Source: an uncultured Actinomycetes bacterium (GTDB taxonomy: Bacteria > Actinomycetota > Coriobacteriia > Coriobacteriales > Atopobiaceae). Taken from it: 64,000 nucleotides of DNA. Positions 8,487-15,831 of the stretch are shown piece after piece. Position numbers and translations under genes: made by a program. The stretch is from assembly GCA_900314645.1 (NCBI GenBank), contig OMWB01000014.1, positions 53,384 through 117,383 of the forward strand. The letters are read 5' to 3'. Below the pieces are notes generated by a model. That model had not been told where the DNA came from, searched no databases, and was given only the letters and a program-made list of their open reading frames with translations. The first letter of the stretch is position 1. The number at the start of each line of letters is the position of its first letter.

Positions 8487-9896
8487 ATGGCCGAGCAGCA
8501 CCCGTATCGCATCTACCTGTCCGAAGACCAGATTCCCACCAGCTATTACAACCTGCGAGCCGACATGCCGACAAAGCCCGGCCGCATGCTCTTGCCCAAC
8601 GGCGTGCCCGCTGAGGTGGCTCACATCGCGCCGGTCTTTGCCGAGGAGCTCTGCCGTCAGGAGCTTGATGACGATACGCAGTACGTGCCCATTCCCGAGG
8701 GCATCCGCGAGATGTACAAGATCTATCGCCCCAGCCCGCTGTGCCGCGCCTACAACCTGGAGAAGGCCCTGGGCACTCCCGCCAAGATCTACTACAAGTT
8801 CGAGGGAAACAACACGAGCGGCTCGCACAAGCTCAACTCCGCGCTTGCCCAGGCGTACTACGCCTACCAGCAGGGTCTTTCCACCATCACCACCGAGACG
8901 GGCGCTGGTCAGTGGGGAACCGCCCTCTCCGAGGCCGCGGCGCGCTTTGGCCTTGAGTGCGACGTCTTCATGGTGCGTGCGAGCTACCAGCAGAAACCGT
9001 TCCGTCGCTCCGTGATGGAGACCTTTGGCGCGCAGGTCACGCCGAGTCCCTCGGACACCACCGAGATTGGTCGCAAGATGCTCGAGAACCCCGACAACTA
9101 CACCGGTTCGCTGGGCACGGCCATCTCGGAGGCCGTTGAGCGTGCGCTGCACGTGCCTGAGAACCGCGGCCGTTACCAGCTGGGAAGCGTGCTCAACCAG
9201 GTTCTGCTGCACCAGTCGATCATCGGCTTGGAGTGCGAGACGGCCTTTGAGCAGCTGGGCGAGTACCCTGACGTGGTGGTTGGCTGCGCCGGTGGCGGCT
9301 CCAACCTGGGCGGCCTTATTGCACCGTTCATGCGCGACAAACTCACCGGCAAGAAGCCCGACACGCGCTTTGTGGCCGTGGAGCCTGCAAGCTGCCCGAG
9401 CCTGACGCGCGGCCGCTACGCCTACGACTATCCCGACACGGGCAAGACCGCCCCGCTCTGCAAGATGTACACGCTGGGCAACGGCTTCATCCCCAGCCCC
9501 GACCACGCCGGCGGCCTGCGCTTCCACGGCATGGCCCCCATCCTCTCCCAGCTGAGGGCCGACGGCTATCTTGAGGCCATCGCCGTCAAGCAGACCGACG
9601 TCTTCGAGGCAGCCGAGCTCTTCGCCAAGCTCGAGACGATCCTTCCGGCGCCTGAGAGCGCGCACGCCATCCTCGGTGCCATCCGCGAGGCCGAGGCCTG
9701 CAAGGAGACGGGCGAGGAGAAGATCATCCTCTTTGGTCTGACGGGCACTGGCTACTTTGACATGACCGCCTACGAAGCCTACAACAACGGCACCATGGTT
9801 GACCACATCCCCACGGACGAGGAGCTCGAGGCGGGCTTTGCCAGCATTCCCGCCGTGCCGGGGGTCCAGGCCGCGGGCGGTCTGCCACTGGAGTAA
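8487..9896 (+). CDS. trpB: TrpB2-type tryptophan synthase beta chain
   Basis: PLP enzyme of about 469 residues that condenses indole with serine to form tryptophan. GSHKLNSA carries the Schiff-base lysine, TTETGAGQWG is the substrate loop and GCAGGGSNLGG is the phosphate-binding loop. The N-terminal block YNLRADMP...PLCRAYNLE and the length are typical of the TrpB2 group (about 420-460 residues) rather than TrpB1 (about 400). ATG 8487 follows AAAGGAGG. There is no trpA next to it, consistent with TrpB2 proteins that act without the alpha subunit, perhaps salvaging indole. It is controlled by the T-box directly upstream and is followed 12 bp later by the split hairpin repeat. Confidence 0.93.
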   Translation: MAEQHPYRIYLSEDQIPTSYYNLRADMPTKPGRMLLPNGVPAEVAHIAPVFAEELCRQELDDDTQYVPIPEGIREMYKIYRPSPLCRAYNLEKALGTPAKIYYKFEGNNTSGSHKLNSALAQAYYAYQQGLSTITTETGAGQWGTALSEAAARFGLECDVFMVRASYQQKPFRRSVMETFGAQVTPSPSDTTEIGRKMLENPDNYTGSLGTAISEAVERALHVPENRGRYQLGSVLNQVLLHQSIIGLECETAFEQLGEYPDVVVGCAGGGSNLGGLIAPFMRDKLTGKKPDTRFVAVEPASCPSLTRGRYAYDYPDTGKTAPLCKMYTLGNGFIPSPDHAGGLRFHGMAPILSQLRADGYLEAIAVKQTDVFEAAELFAKLETILPAPESAHAILGAIREAEACKETGEEKIILFGLTGTGYFDMTAYEAYNNGTMVDHIPTDEELEAGFASIPAVPGVQAAGGLPLE

Positions 9897-9907
9897 CGGA
9901 CACGGGA

Positions 9908-9960
9908 CGCGACCCCGCGGGCAGCGGCGAGCGGCAGCTTTCTTGCTCAGACAGTCCTCG
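9908..9960 (+). repeat. Left half of a split compound hairpin repeat
   Basis: A 35-bp outer arm (9908-9942, beginning CGCGACCCCG) is followed by TTG and the conserved internal motif CTCAGACAGTCCTCG (9946-9960). The outer arm is perfectly complementary to 15581-15615. The intact copies at 51175-51275 and 51500-51604 show that an inner hairpin normally comes next; here an insertion begins instead. Confidence 0.9.
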
Positions 9961-9961
9961 G

Positions 9962-11793
9962 GGGGCTGTATCAAAAGCCCCTGAACAGATGGCCCGCAAT
10001 CACAGAACCGGCTGTGGCTGCGGGCCATCGTTTGTGCGCAAGGGGCGGAACAAGCCCTACACCGCAAGCGCGTAGGCCATCTTGCGGATGTTGTGGCCCA
10101 TCGCGACCATGCGCATCTCGTGGTCGACCTTCTCGAGCCCGCGCAGGAGGAACCGCCTGAAGCCCCAGTTGCGCTTGATGTCGCCGAAGATGGTCTCGAC
10201 GTCCACGGACCTGCGCCTGCGAAGCATCGAACCGCGCTCGGCGTGCAGCATCTCCGACGCCCTCCCCTTGAAGGCGTCGAGGGTGGGGTTCACGCGCAGG
10301 ACGCGCACCGCCCCCGGGTCCTTCGACCTGAAGCACCTCCCGCGCAGGGGGCATGCCGGGCAGCCCTCGCCCACGTACACCCTGGTGGTTGACTCGCAGC
10401 CCAGGTCGGTCCTGGCCGCCTCCTCCCTCCGGAACGAGAGCGTGTGCCCCTCCGGGCACGCGTACGCGTCGGCCTCCCCGTCGTATGCCCAGTTGGCGGG
10501 CCTCATCGGGTCCTCGCGCCACCTGGAGTTCCTGCACTCGCGGAAGAACTCGTTGTGCTTGACGTAGGCGTCGCAGCCCTGCCCCTCCAGCCAGGCGTAG
10601 TTCTGCTCCGAGCCGTAGCCGGCGTCGGCGACGACCTCGGAGGGCAGGTGGCCGATGGTCCCCTCGGCGTGCTCCAGGTGGGGGACCATGCACGCGGTGT
10701 CGCCGGGCCTCTGGTGGCAGGTGACGTCGAGTATGAACTGGCCCTCGGTGCCGGCCTGCACGTTGTATCCGGGCTTGGTCTGGTTGGTGAGGGAGCCCTC
10801 CTTCATGCGCATGAAGGTGGCGCCCGTGTCGGTCTTGGAGTAGCTGCCGCGGCCCGCGAGGGTCCCCTCCTGCTCCTCGTAGCGGGCCATGCGCTCGGCC
10901 CACTCGCCCTCGAGCATGCGGCTGGCCCTCCTCAGGGCCCTGCCCTCCTCGTCCTTCGGGCGCTTGCCCACGCCCTTGCGGCCGATGCGCTCGTTGATCC
11001 TGCGCGCGGCCTCGGCGATGGCCTCGGAGTCGACCTCGGACGGGTCGTCGGGGGCCAGCGCCTCCTCCTCGTCGTCCATCTCGTCGATGGCCGCGAGGTG
11101 GGCGCGCACCCTGGCCCGGAGCTGCTCCCTGTGCCTCCCGGTCGACTTCGCCCACACGAACGTGAACCTGTTGGCGTTGGCCTCGATCTTGGTGCCGTCC
11201 AGGAAGTAGGTGTCGAGCGTCACCAGGCCCATGTCCGCGAGGAGCTGGATGACCTCGGAGAACACCTCCTCGAAGACGGGCCGCACCCGCTCGGTGCGGA
11301 AGCGGTTGACCGTGCAGTGGTCGAGCGGCCGCATGCCGCATATCCACAGGAACCCGACGTTCTCGCGGGTGGCCCGCGCGATCGCGCGGCTGGAGTAGAT
11401 CCCGGAGGCGTAGGCGAGCAGCACCACCTTGAGCATCATCTGCGGGTCGTGGGCGGGCGCGCCGCCGCCGGGATAGAGGGCCGTCAGCGTCGACCTGTCG
11501 ATGGAGCGCACCACCATGTCCACGACGCGCGGCATCGAGCCCTCCGGCACCAGGTCGCCTATGTCCGGCGGCAGCAGCATCGGCTGGTCCTGCATGCAGG
11601 GTTTGAACCTGGGCTCCGGCATCCCCATCTCCTCTCGCTCTCTTCCCATTATACCTGGATTGACAGCAAAACCGCAGGTAGATTAGGTAGTCGGGCAATG
11701 TGCGAGGCAGTGAGGCGGCATCCCGGAGCACGAGAACGGGTGGGTCCCTCGCGGAACCCACCCGTTCTACTCAGGGGCTTTTGATACAGCCCC
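9962..11793 (-). mobile_element. IS1182-family insertion sequence
   Basis: This 1832-bp element has perfect 23-bp terminal inverted repeats at 9962-9984 and 11771-11793, starting GGGGCTGTATC at the outer edge. Just inside each end is a hairpin: 9988-10029 (GATGGCCCGCA arms, also a likely transposase terminator) and 11732-11766 (GAACGGGTGGGT arms). Such hairpins could shield the transposase from outside transcription. It carries one transposase gene on the minus strand and appears intact. Confidence 0.92.
10057..11622 (-). CDS. IS1182-family DDE transposase
   Basis: About 521 residues, the usual length for this family. An N-terminal DUF772-type region (MLKVVLLAYASG...NRFR) is followed by a DDE core: the first Asp in FLDGTKIEANAN, the second in VVADAGYGSEQN, and the Glu in VETIFGDIKRNWGFRRF near the C-terminus. 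CPEGH and CPLRGRCF form the Cys-rich insertion typical of the group. A -10 box TATAAT (11648-11653 on this strand) overlaps an upstream ATG at 11649, so the start is placed at ATG 11622, which has GAGGAG six bases upstream. The frame is uninterrupted, so the enzyme is probably active. Confidence 0.92.
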   Translation of the reverse strand: MPEPRFKPCMQDQPMLLPPDIGDLVPEGSMPRVVDMVVRSIDRSTLTALYPGGGAPAHDPQMMLKVVLLAYASGIYSSRAIARATRENVGFLWICGMRPLDHCTVNRFRTERVRPVFEEVFSEVIQLLADMGLVTLDTYFLDGTKIEANANRFTFVWAKSTGRHREQLRARVRAHLAAIDEMDDEEEALAPDDPSEVDSEAIAEAARRINERIGRKGVGKRPKDEEGRALRRASRMLEGEWAERMARYEEQEGTLAGRGSYSKTDTGATFMRMKEGSLTNQTKPGYNVQAGTEGQFILDVTCHQRPGDTACMVPHLEHAEGTIGHLPSEVVADAGYGSEQNYAWLEGQGCDAYVKHNEFFRECRNSRWREDPMRPANWAYDGEADAYACPEGHTLSFRREEAARTDLGCESTTRVYVGEGCPACPLRGRCFRSKDPGAVRVLRVNPTLDAFKGRASEMLHAERGSMLRRRRSVDVETIFGDIKRNWGFRRFLLRGLEKVDHEMRMVAMGHNIRKMAYALAV

Positions 11794-11818
11794 GTTGTTG
11801 GAGGGTCGTAGCTTTGCC

Positions 11819-12526
11819 TTACTCCAACCTTGTATCGAACTCGAAGGAATTCGTGTCGCCACGATAGGTGGCGATGGAGTACTCTGCGTGCCTACCGTCG
11901 GCGTTTTGGGCAACCGTGTGGAACACGAACACGGGCGAGGCGACTTCGATGCCAAGCGCAGTCGCGACCTCTCGGTCAGCGAGGGCGACATCGAGCTTTC
12001 GATGCGCCCGCACTACGGGTGCGCCCATTGATCGCATCGTGGCATAGAGTGAGGTTGTTCTGAAGTCGGTCGTCTCGATCCCGGGGTACAGAGCGTGCGG
12101 TACGTATGTCTTTACCAGCACGTTTGGCAGCCGGTCGGCATGTCTCACGCGCACGAGGCGCATGACCGGGTCACCCTCTCCTAATCCCAGCTGAGTTGCC
12201 ACATGCGAATCTGCAGGACCGACCGAGCACGCAAGGACATCGGTCAGCGCCACGCGGTTATGCGAGCGCATCTCATCGTGGAACGACCGAATACTCGTGG
12301 CGAACCCCTGCTCGATCTTGGACTCCAGGACCATCGTTCCCCGATGCTTTCGACGGTCGACCAGCCCCTCGGACTCAAGCATCTGCAGAGCATGGCGGAT
12401 GGTTGGGCGGCTCACCCCAAAGGCCTTCGCCAGCTGCAGCTCGGTAGGCAGGACCGTCCCGGGCACAAGGGACCCCGATGTGATCTGGCCCAGAAGGTCA
12501 CGGTAGACGGTCTGATAACGATGCAT
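11819..12526 (-). CDS. GntR-family (HutC/UTRA) transcriptional regulator
   Basis: About 235 residues. The N-terminal winged helix (residues 1-70) reads YRDLLGQITSG, PTELQLAKAFGVSRPTIRHA and LVDRRKHRGTMV. Residues 80-235 are a UTRA ligand-binding domain ending in TYRGDTNSFEFDTRL. ATG 12526 has GGGAG eight bases upstream. The gene is divergent from deoC across 140 bp containing TATGAC/GTCATA half-sites, so it probably represses itself and the deoC-ManA-SDR operon. UTRA domains usually bind sugar phosphates or small metabolites; the effector is not identifiable here. It lies inside the mobile segment. Confidence 0.88.
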   Translation of the reverse strand: MHRYQTVYRDLLGQITSGSLVPGTVLPTELQLAKAFGVSRPTIRHALQMLESEGLVDRRKHRGTMVLESKIEQGFATSIRSFHDEMRSHNRVALTDVLACSVGPADSHVATQLGLGEGDPVMRLVRVRHADRLPNVLVKTYVPHALYPGIETTDFRTTSLYATMRSMGAPVVRAHRKLDVALADREVATALGIEVASPVFVFHTVAQNADGRHAEYSIATYRGDTNSFEFDTRLE

Positions 12527-12540
12527 TGGATGCTCCCTTA

Positions 12541-12566
12541 TATGACTTATTGCTTTATATGTCATA
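12541..12566. promoter_or_regulatory. Candidate GntR operator between the regulator and deoC
   Basis: TATGAC (12541-12546) and GTCATA (12561-12566) form an inverted repeat with a 14-bp AT-rich spacer, just upstream of the regulator's ribosome binding site. A further GTCATA occurs at 12625-12630, close to deoC. The repeated half-site in a divergent intergenic region is what suggests an operator. Confidence 0.45.
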
Positions 12567-12666
12567 TTCTCATCCGAAGTTTAGGCTAGCTGGCGTCGCA
12601 TGGGCCAAATGGAAGCGATTCTGAGTCATAGTCTTCATAACTGGCAACTCCATGAGAGGAGCACTC

Positions 12667-13377
12667 ATGAGCGCATGGACCCTTGACGACCTTGCCCGTC
12701 TGATCGACCACACCAACCTGCACGCAGACGCCACCGAAGCCGACATGGCAAAGCTCTGCGACGAGGCCAAGCACTATCACTTTAGGATGGTCGCCATCAA
12801 CCAAGTCCAGTCACGCTTCTGCTCGCAGCAGCTGGCTGGCACCGACATCGACACGGGAGCCGCCATCGCCTTCCCCTTGGGGCAGACCTCCATTGCCGCC
12901 AAGGTGTTCGAGACCAGAGACGCCCTGGCCAACGGTGCCAACGAGATTGACTACGTGGTCAACGTCACGCGTGTCAAAATGCACGATTGGGACTATGTCG
13001 CCGACGAGATGCGCCAGATCGTCGCCGTGTGCAACGAGGCTGGAGTCCCCTCGAAGGTCATCTTCGAGAACTGCTACCTTGACGACGACGAGAAGCTCCG
13101 TCTGTGCGAGATTGCCCGCGAGATCAAGCCGACGTTCGTGAAAACCTCGACGGGATTTGGAACGGGAGGGGCGACCGTAGCCGATGTTGCTCTCATGTTT
13201 GACAACGTGGGCGACGAGGTTCAGGTCAAGGCGGCAGGCGGCATTCGAGACGCTGACACGTTCCTCGCCATGGTCCGTGCTGGCGCCCGTCGCATCGGCT
13301 GCTCGGCAAGCATTCCAATCATCGAGGAAATCCGCTCGCGCATGGAGGCCGAGGGCGTGGACACGATCGAGATCTAG
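12667..13377 (+). CDS. deoC: Deoxyribose-phosphate aldolase (DeoC-like)
   Basis: Class I aldolase of 236 residues that cleaves 2-deoxyribose 5-phosphate to glyceraldehyde 3-phosphate and acetaldehyde. [14 protein letters not shown] holds the Schiff-base lysine, VKAAGGIRD holds the second active-site lysine, and NEIDYVVNV is the conserved Asp strand. ATG 12667 follows GAGAGGAG; an ATG at 12652 precedes that site and is less likely. No nucleoside phosphorylase or phosphopentomutase is adjacent. Because its partners are sugar-phosphate and nucleotide-sugar enzymes, a related aldolase substrate is possible. First gene of the cargo operon. Confidence 0.9.
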   Translation: MSAWTLDDLARLIDHTNLHADATEADMAKLCDEAKHYHFRMVAINQVQSRFCSQQLAGTDIDTGAAIAFPLGQTSIAAKVFETRDALANGANEIDYVVNVTRVKMHDWDYVADEMRQIVAVCNEAGVPSKVIFENCYLDDDEKLRLCEIAREIKPTFVKTSTGFGTGGATVADVALMFDNVGDEVQVKAAGGIRDADTFLAMVRAGARRIGCSASIPIIEEIRSRMEAEGVDTIEI

Positions 13378-13393
13378 GACACGGGAGACAGGC

Positions 13394-14332
13394 ATGGGCC
13401 CCTTGCTGCTTACCTCGTTCTACCTCTCCCCCATATGGGGAGGGTCGCGCATAGCCCGCACGCGCGGCATCGACTGGTCGGACGATGACCGCCATGGCGA
13501 GGCGTTTGACGTCTCTGCCCACCCCACCACGATGGGCGTCGTCCGCAACGGGCCATGCGACGGCATGACGCTAGCCGATGCTATCGCATCCTACCACCAA
13601 GAGATTCTAGGAGACGTTCCTGACGACGCACCTCTGCAGGTTACCTTCATGGACCCTGTCGAGACCCTTTCGGTCCAAGTGCATCCTAGCGAGGAGTACG
13701 CGCAGGCGGCTGAGGGGGACCATGGCAAGGTCGAGGCCTGGTATGTGCTGGATGCCGAGCCAGATGCGACGCTCATTGCCGGCTGCACGACCAACGACAC
13801 CGAGGCGCTGCGCGTAGCCGCAGCAGACGACTCCATCGGCGATCGGTATGGGCAGCGCATCGAGATGCACGAGGGCGACTTCATCCTCATTCCCCCTGGA
13901 ACCATGCACGCCCTTGGTGCCGGAATCTTTGCGGTCGAGGTGTCCAGCCTCGGCAACACCACCTATCGCATCTGTGACTGGGGACGTGGTCGCGAACTCC
14001 ATGTGGACAAGGCCTTTGACGTGCTTGATACTGCCAGCAAGCCTGTCGTGACGCATCTCGGCGCATATGATCCCGGACAAGTTAATCGTGAGCGCTTGGG
14101 TGTCAACGCGGGGTTTTTTCGGAGCTACGTCGTCGACACGCGCGACAGCCAAACGTTCACCTGTGACCATCGCTATGCTGTGCTGACCTGCGTGGAAGGC
14201 TTCGCGCGCATCGAAACGGCTGACGGCTGCGTCGACCTCGGGCCGACCGAGTCCTGCCTTATCCCCGCATCAGCTGGCTCATACACCATCATCGGTCCCT
14301 GCCGCGTACTTCGTTCGGTTCGGTGTCCATAG
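13394..14332 (+). CDS. Class I mannose-6-phosphate isomerase-like protein (ManA type)
   Basis: A cupin metalloenzyme of 312 residues, the length of the short Firmicutes-type ManA. LSPIWGGSRIART is the N-terminal signature, VQVHPSEEYA supplies metal-binding His and Glu, and GDFILIPPGTMHALG supplies a further metal-binding His. The second half is the C-terminal cupin. The family interconverts mannose 6-phosphate and fructose 6-phosphate. It starts 16 bp after deoC with GGGAGACAGG upstream. As part of a GntR-controlled cassette on a mobile unit it may act on a different sugar phosphate; that is inference. Confidence 0.85.
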   Translation: MGPLLLTSFYLSPIWGGSRIARTRGIDWSDDDRHGEAFDVSAHPTTMGVVRNGPCDGMTLADAIASYHQEILGDVPDDAPLQVTFMDPVETLSVQVHPSEEYAQAAEGDHGKVEAWYVLDAEPDATLIAGCTTNDTEALRVAAADDSIGDRYGQRIEMHEGDFILIPPGTMHALGAGIFAVEVSSLGNTTYRICDWGRGRELHVDKAFDVLDTASKPVVTHLGAYDPGQVNRERLGVNAGFFRSYVVDTRDSQTFTCDHRYAVLTCVEGFARIETADGCVDLGPTESCLIPASAGSYTIIGPCRVLRSVRCP

Positions 14333-14401
14333 GGCTGACGCCTGTACACGAAAGGGATATCCCCACGGACTGCATCCGCCCAACAACCATGAGGAGGTCG
14401 C

Positions 14402-15265
14402 ATGCAACGCATCGCAATAACGGGAGCAACAGGTTACTTGGCAAGTCTCGTACAGCTCTACAACCGTGACCGCTACGAGTTTGTGCCCGTCAGTCGCAGA
14501 GACGTCAACTACACCCGTCCCGACGAGGTCGAGAGATTCTTCCTCGACCTTGACTTTGACCTGCTGTTTCACACCGCAGCCAACGCAGCGACCGCCGACT
14601 GTGAAAACGATCCCGCGGGAACTGGGCTCGTCAATCGTGACTCAGCCATAGCAGTCGCACGCGCTTGTGCGGCCAAGGGCAAGCGCATGATGTTCATCTC
14701 GACCGAGCAGGTCTTCAACGGACTCTCGGTACCCGGTCCCTTTGACGAGCATGTCGAACCCTGCTGCGTCACGAAGTACGGCTTGCACAAGGCAGACGTT
14801 GACGCCTGGATGGCACGCGAGATGGACGACTATGTGACCATTCGCCTCTCCTGGATGTTTGGTATGGCACTTCCCCACGTCAAACCATCGCCTGGCATCG
14901 TGGGCAACGTGCTTAAGGCGCTGCGTACGCATACGCCTACCAAGTTCACCGCAAACGAGCGTCGGTGCATGACCTACGCGCAGCGCCTTGCCGACCAGTT
15001 TGCCTCCCTGTGTGAGCTACCAAGCGGTCTCTATCACTTTGCCAGCGCAAACGATCTCACGACCTACGAGAGCGCCTGTCTGGTCGCACATAAGCTCGGC
15101 GCCTCGAACACCGAAGTTGAGCAACTGATCCTTCCCGACCGCGAGCGCTATGCCGAGCGTTTCCGCGATTATCGCCTTGATGCGAGCAAGGCACGCCAAG
15201 CGGGTATCGAACTTGGCACTTTTGAGGAGGACGTCGACCTCTGCTTGCGTGACTTTGGCTGGTAA
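14402..15265 (+). CDS. RmlD-like SDR sugar-nucleotide reductase/epimerase
   Basis: An extended SDR protein of 287 residues. GATGYLA (residues 8-14) is the NAD(P)-binding loop, FHTAANAAT the mid-fold motif, and TKYGLHKAD the catalytic YxxxK. The closest broad family is RmlD_sub_bind (dTDP-4-dehydrorhamnose reductase), but no other rhamnose genes are present, so the substrate is open. It lies 69 bp after the ManA-like gene with GAGGAGG upstream. It is the last cargo gene and is followed by the long hairpin at 15290-15416 and the solitary IS end. Confidence 0.82.
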   Translation: MQRIAITGATGYLASLVQLYNRDRYEFVPVSRRDVNYTRPDEVERFFLDLDFDLLFHTAANAATADCENDPAGTGLVNRDSAIAVARACAAKGKRMMFISTEQVFNGLSVPGPFDEHVEPCCVTKYGLHKADVDAWMAREMDDYVTIRLSWMFGMALPHVKPSPGIVGNVLKALRTHTPTKFTANERRCMTYAQRLADQFASLCELPSGLYHFASANDLTTYESACLVAHKLGASNTEVEQLILPDRERYAERFRDYRLDASKARQAGIELGTFEEDVDLCLRDFGW

Positions 15266-15289
15266 AACACGAATAGACGAGGGGTTCGT

Positions 15290-15416
15290 GGACGATGTTG
15301 GACCTATGCACGCTTTTTCACGAAACCATCGAGTATCGGACTCGCGCGACCTGTGGTTTTATAGCTCGGATACTCGAGGTGTCGCCGAAAATTCGTGCAT
15401 AGGTCGAACATCGTCC
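15290..15416. repeat. Long imperfect hairpin at the end of the cargo operon
   Basis: Outer arms 15290-15312 and 15394-15416 (starting GGACGATGTT) are complementary over 22 of 23 bp. Next inward are partly complementary stretches with TTTTC/GAAAA ends. Inner arms TCGAGTATC (15329-15337) and GATACTCGA (15369-15377) close a 31-nt loop. No open frame or T-run is associated with it. The nested outer/inner layout resembles the other compound palindromes in the window, though its sequence is different. It may be a terminator, a structured RNA or a recombination site. Confidence 0.7.
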
Positions 15417-15546
15417 AAGAAGACTTCAAAGGCATCCGTAATCCCGCGCTTTTGTCCTACAGCCCGTGAGTGGATTGCCTCCTGAACAACGATTTCCGTA
15501 AGCAAGTGGTTGGATTCGGGGATTATTTGGGGTCTATCTAATCATG

Positions 15547-15566
15547 GGGGCTTTTGATACAGCCCC
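15547..15566. repeat. Solitary IS1182 terminal inverted repeat
   Basis: These 20 bp are identical to the outer 20 bp of the right terminal repeat of the IS at 11771-11793, in the same orientation, with no transposase attached. It forms the right boundary of the cargo, directly against the right half of the hairpin repeat. Confidence 0.9.
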
Positions 15567-15615
15567 CTGCGGAACTCGCCGAAAGCTGCCGCTCGCCGCT
15601 GCCCGCGGGGTCGCG
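15567..15615 (+). repeat. Right half of a split compound hairpin repeat
   Basis: It begins with the conserved internal motif CTGCGGAACTCG (15567-15578), found at the same place in the copies at 51244-51255 and, inverted, 51522-51533. After CC comes the 35-bp outer arm 15581-15615, which is the exact complement of 9908-9942. The right flank continues into the algI upstream region. Confidence 0.9.
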
Positions 15616-15831
15616 CCACATTGGTGTGGGGTTGCGTGCCCGGCGGGCGCTAGCGCGGCCTGCCTGGCACGTCGGGACTTGCTGATGTGGGCCTCGTCCG
15701 CGGGGCTTGCTGGTGGATTTCATAGACGGGCTGGGATGGGGACGTGGTCGTGAGGGGCCGCGGGCTGCGGTAGCATTCGCTTAGGCTACAATGGGTTCCG
15801 GCGCCGGCGGACGATGAGAGGAGCGTGGCGC

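Larger units (their letters stand above)
9962..15566. mobile_element. Composite mobile unit: IS1182-family element plus four-gene cargo and solitary IS end
   Basis: The segment begins with the IS left terminal repeat (9962-9984) and ends with an isolated copy of the same terminal repeat (15547-15566). It carries the complete IS (9962-11793), a GntR regulator, deoC, a ManA-like isomerase and an RmlD-like reductase. The flanks 9908-9960 and 15567-15615 are the two halves of one hairpin repeat, with 35-bp perfectly complementary arms. The simplest reading is that everything between was inserted there. No target duplication is obvious beyond an extra G (9961) facing C (15567). That the unit moved as one piece is inference; stepwise insertion is possible. 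Confidence 0.75.

Noticed and set aside
9897..9961. A simple target-site duplication flanking the IS at 9962-11793
   Set aside because: The bases outside the left end (CCTCGG) and outside the right end (GTTGTTGG) do not match. The true partner of the left flank is at 15567-15615.
10444..11784. Long open frame on the plus strand opposite the transposase
   Set aside because: It is a codon-bias shadow of the GC-rich transposase gene, Val/Leu/His/Gly-rich with no family features. The minus-strand frame has a full DDE transposase.
15290..15416. Integron attC-like site (GTTGGAC inside the hairpin arms)
   Set aside because: The R and R' boxes would be in the wrong order, and one box has a mismatch at an essential pyrimidine. 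No integrase or cassette array is near.
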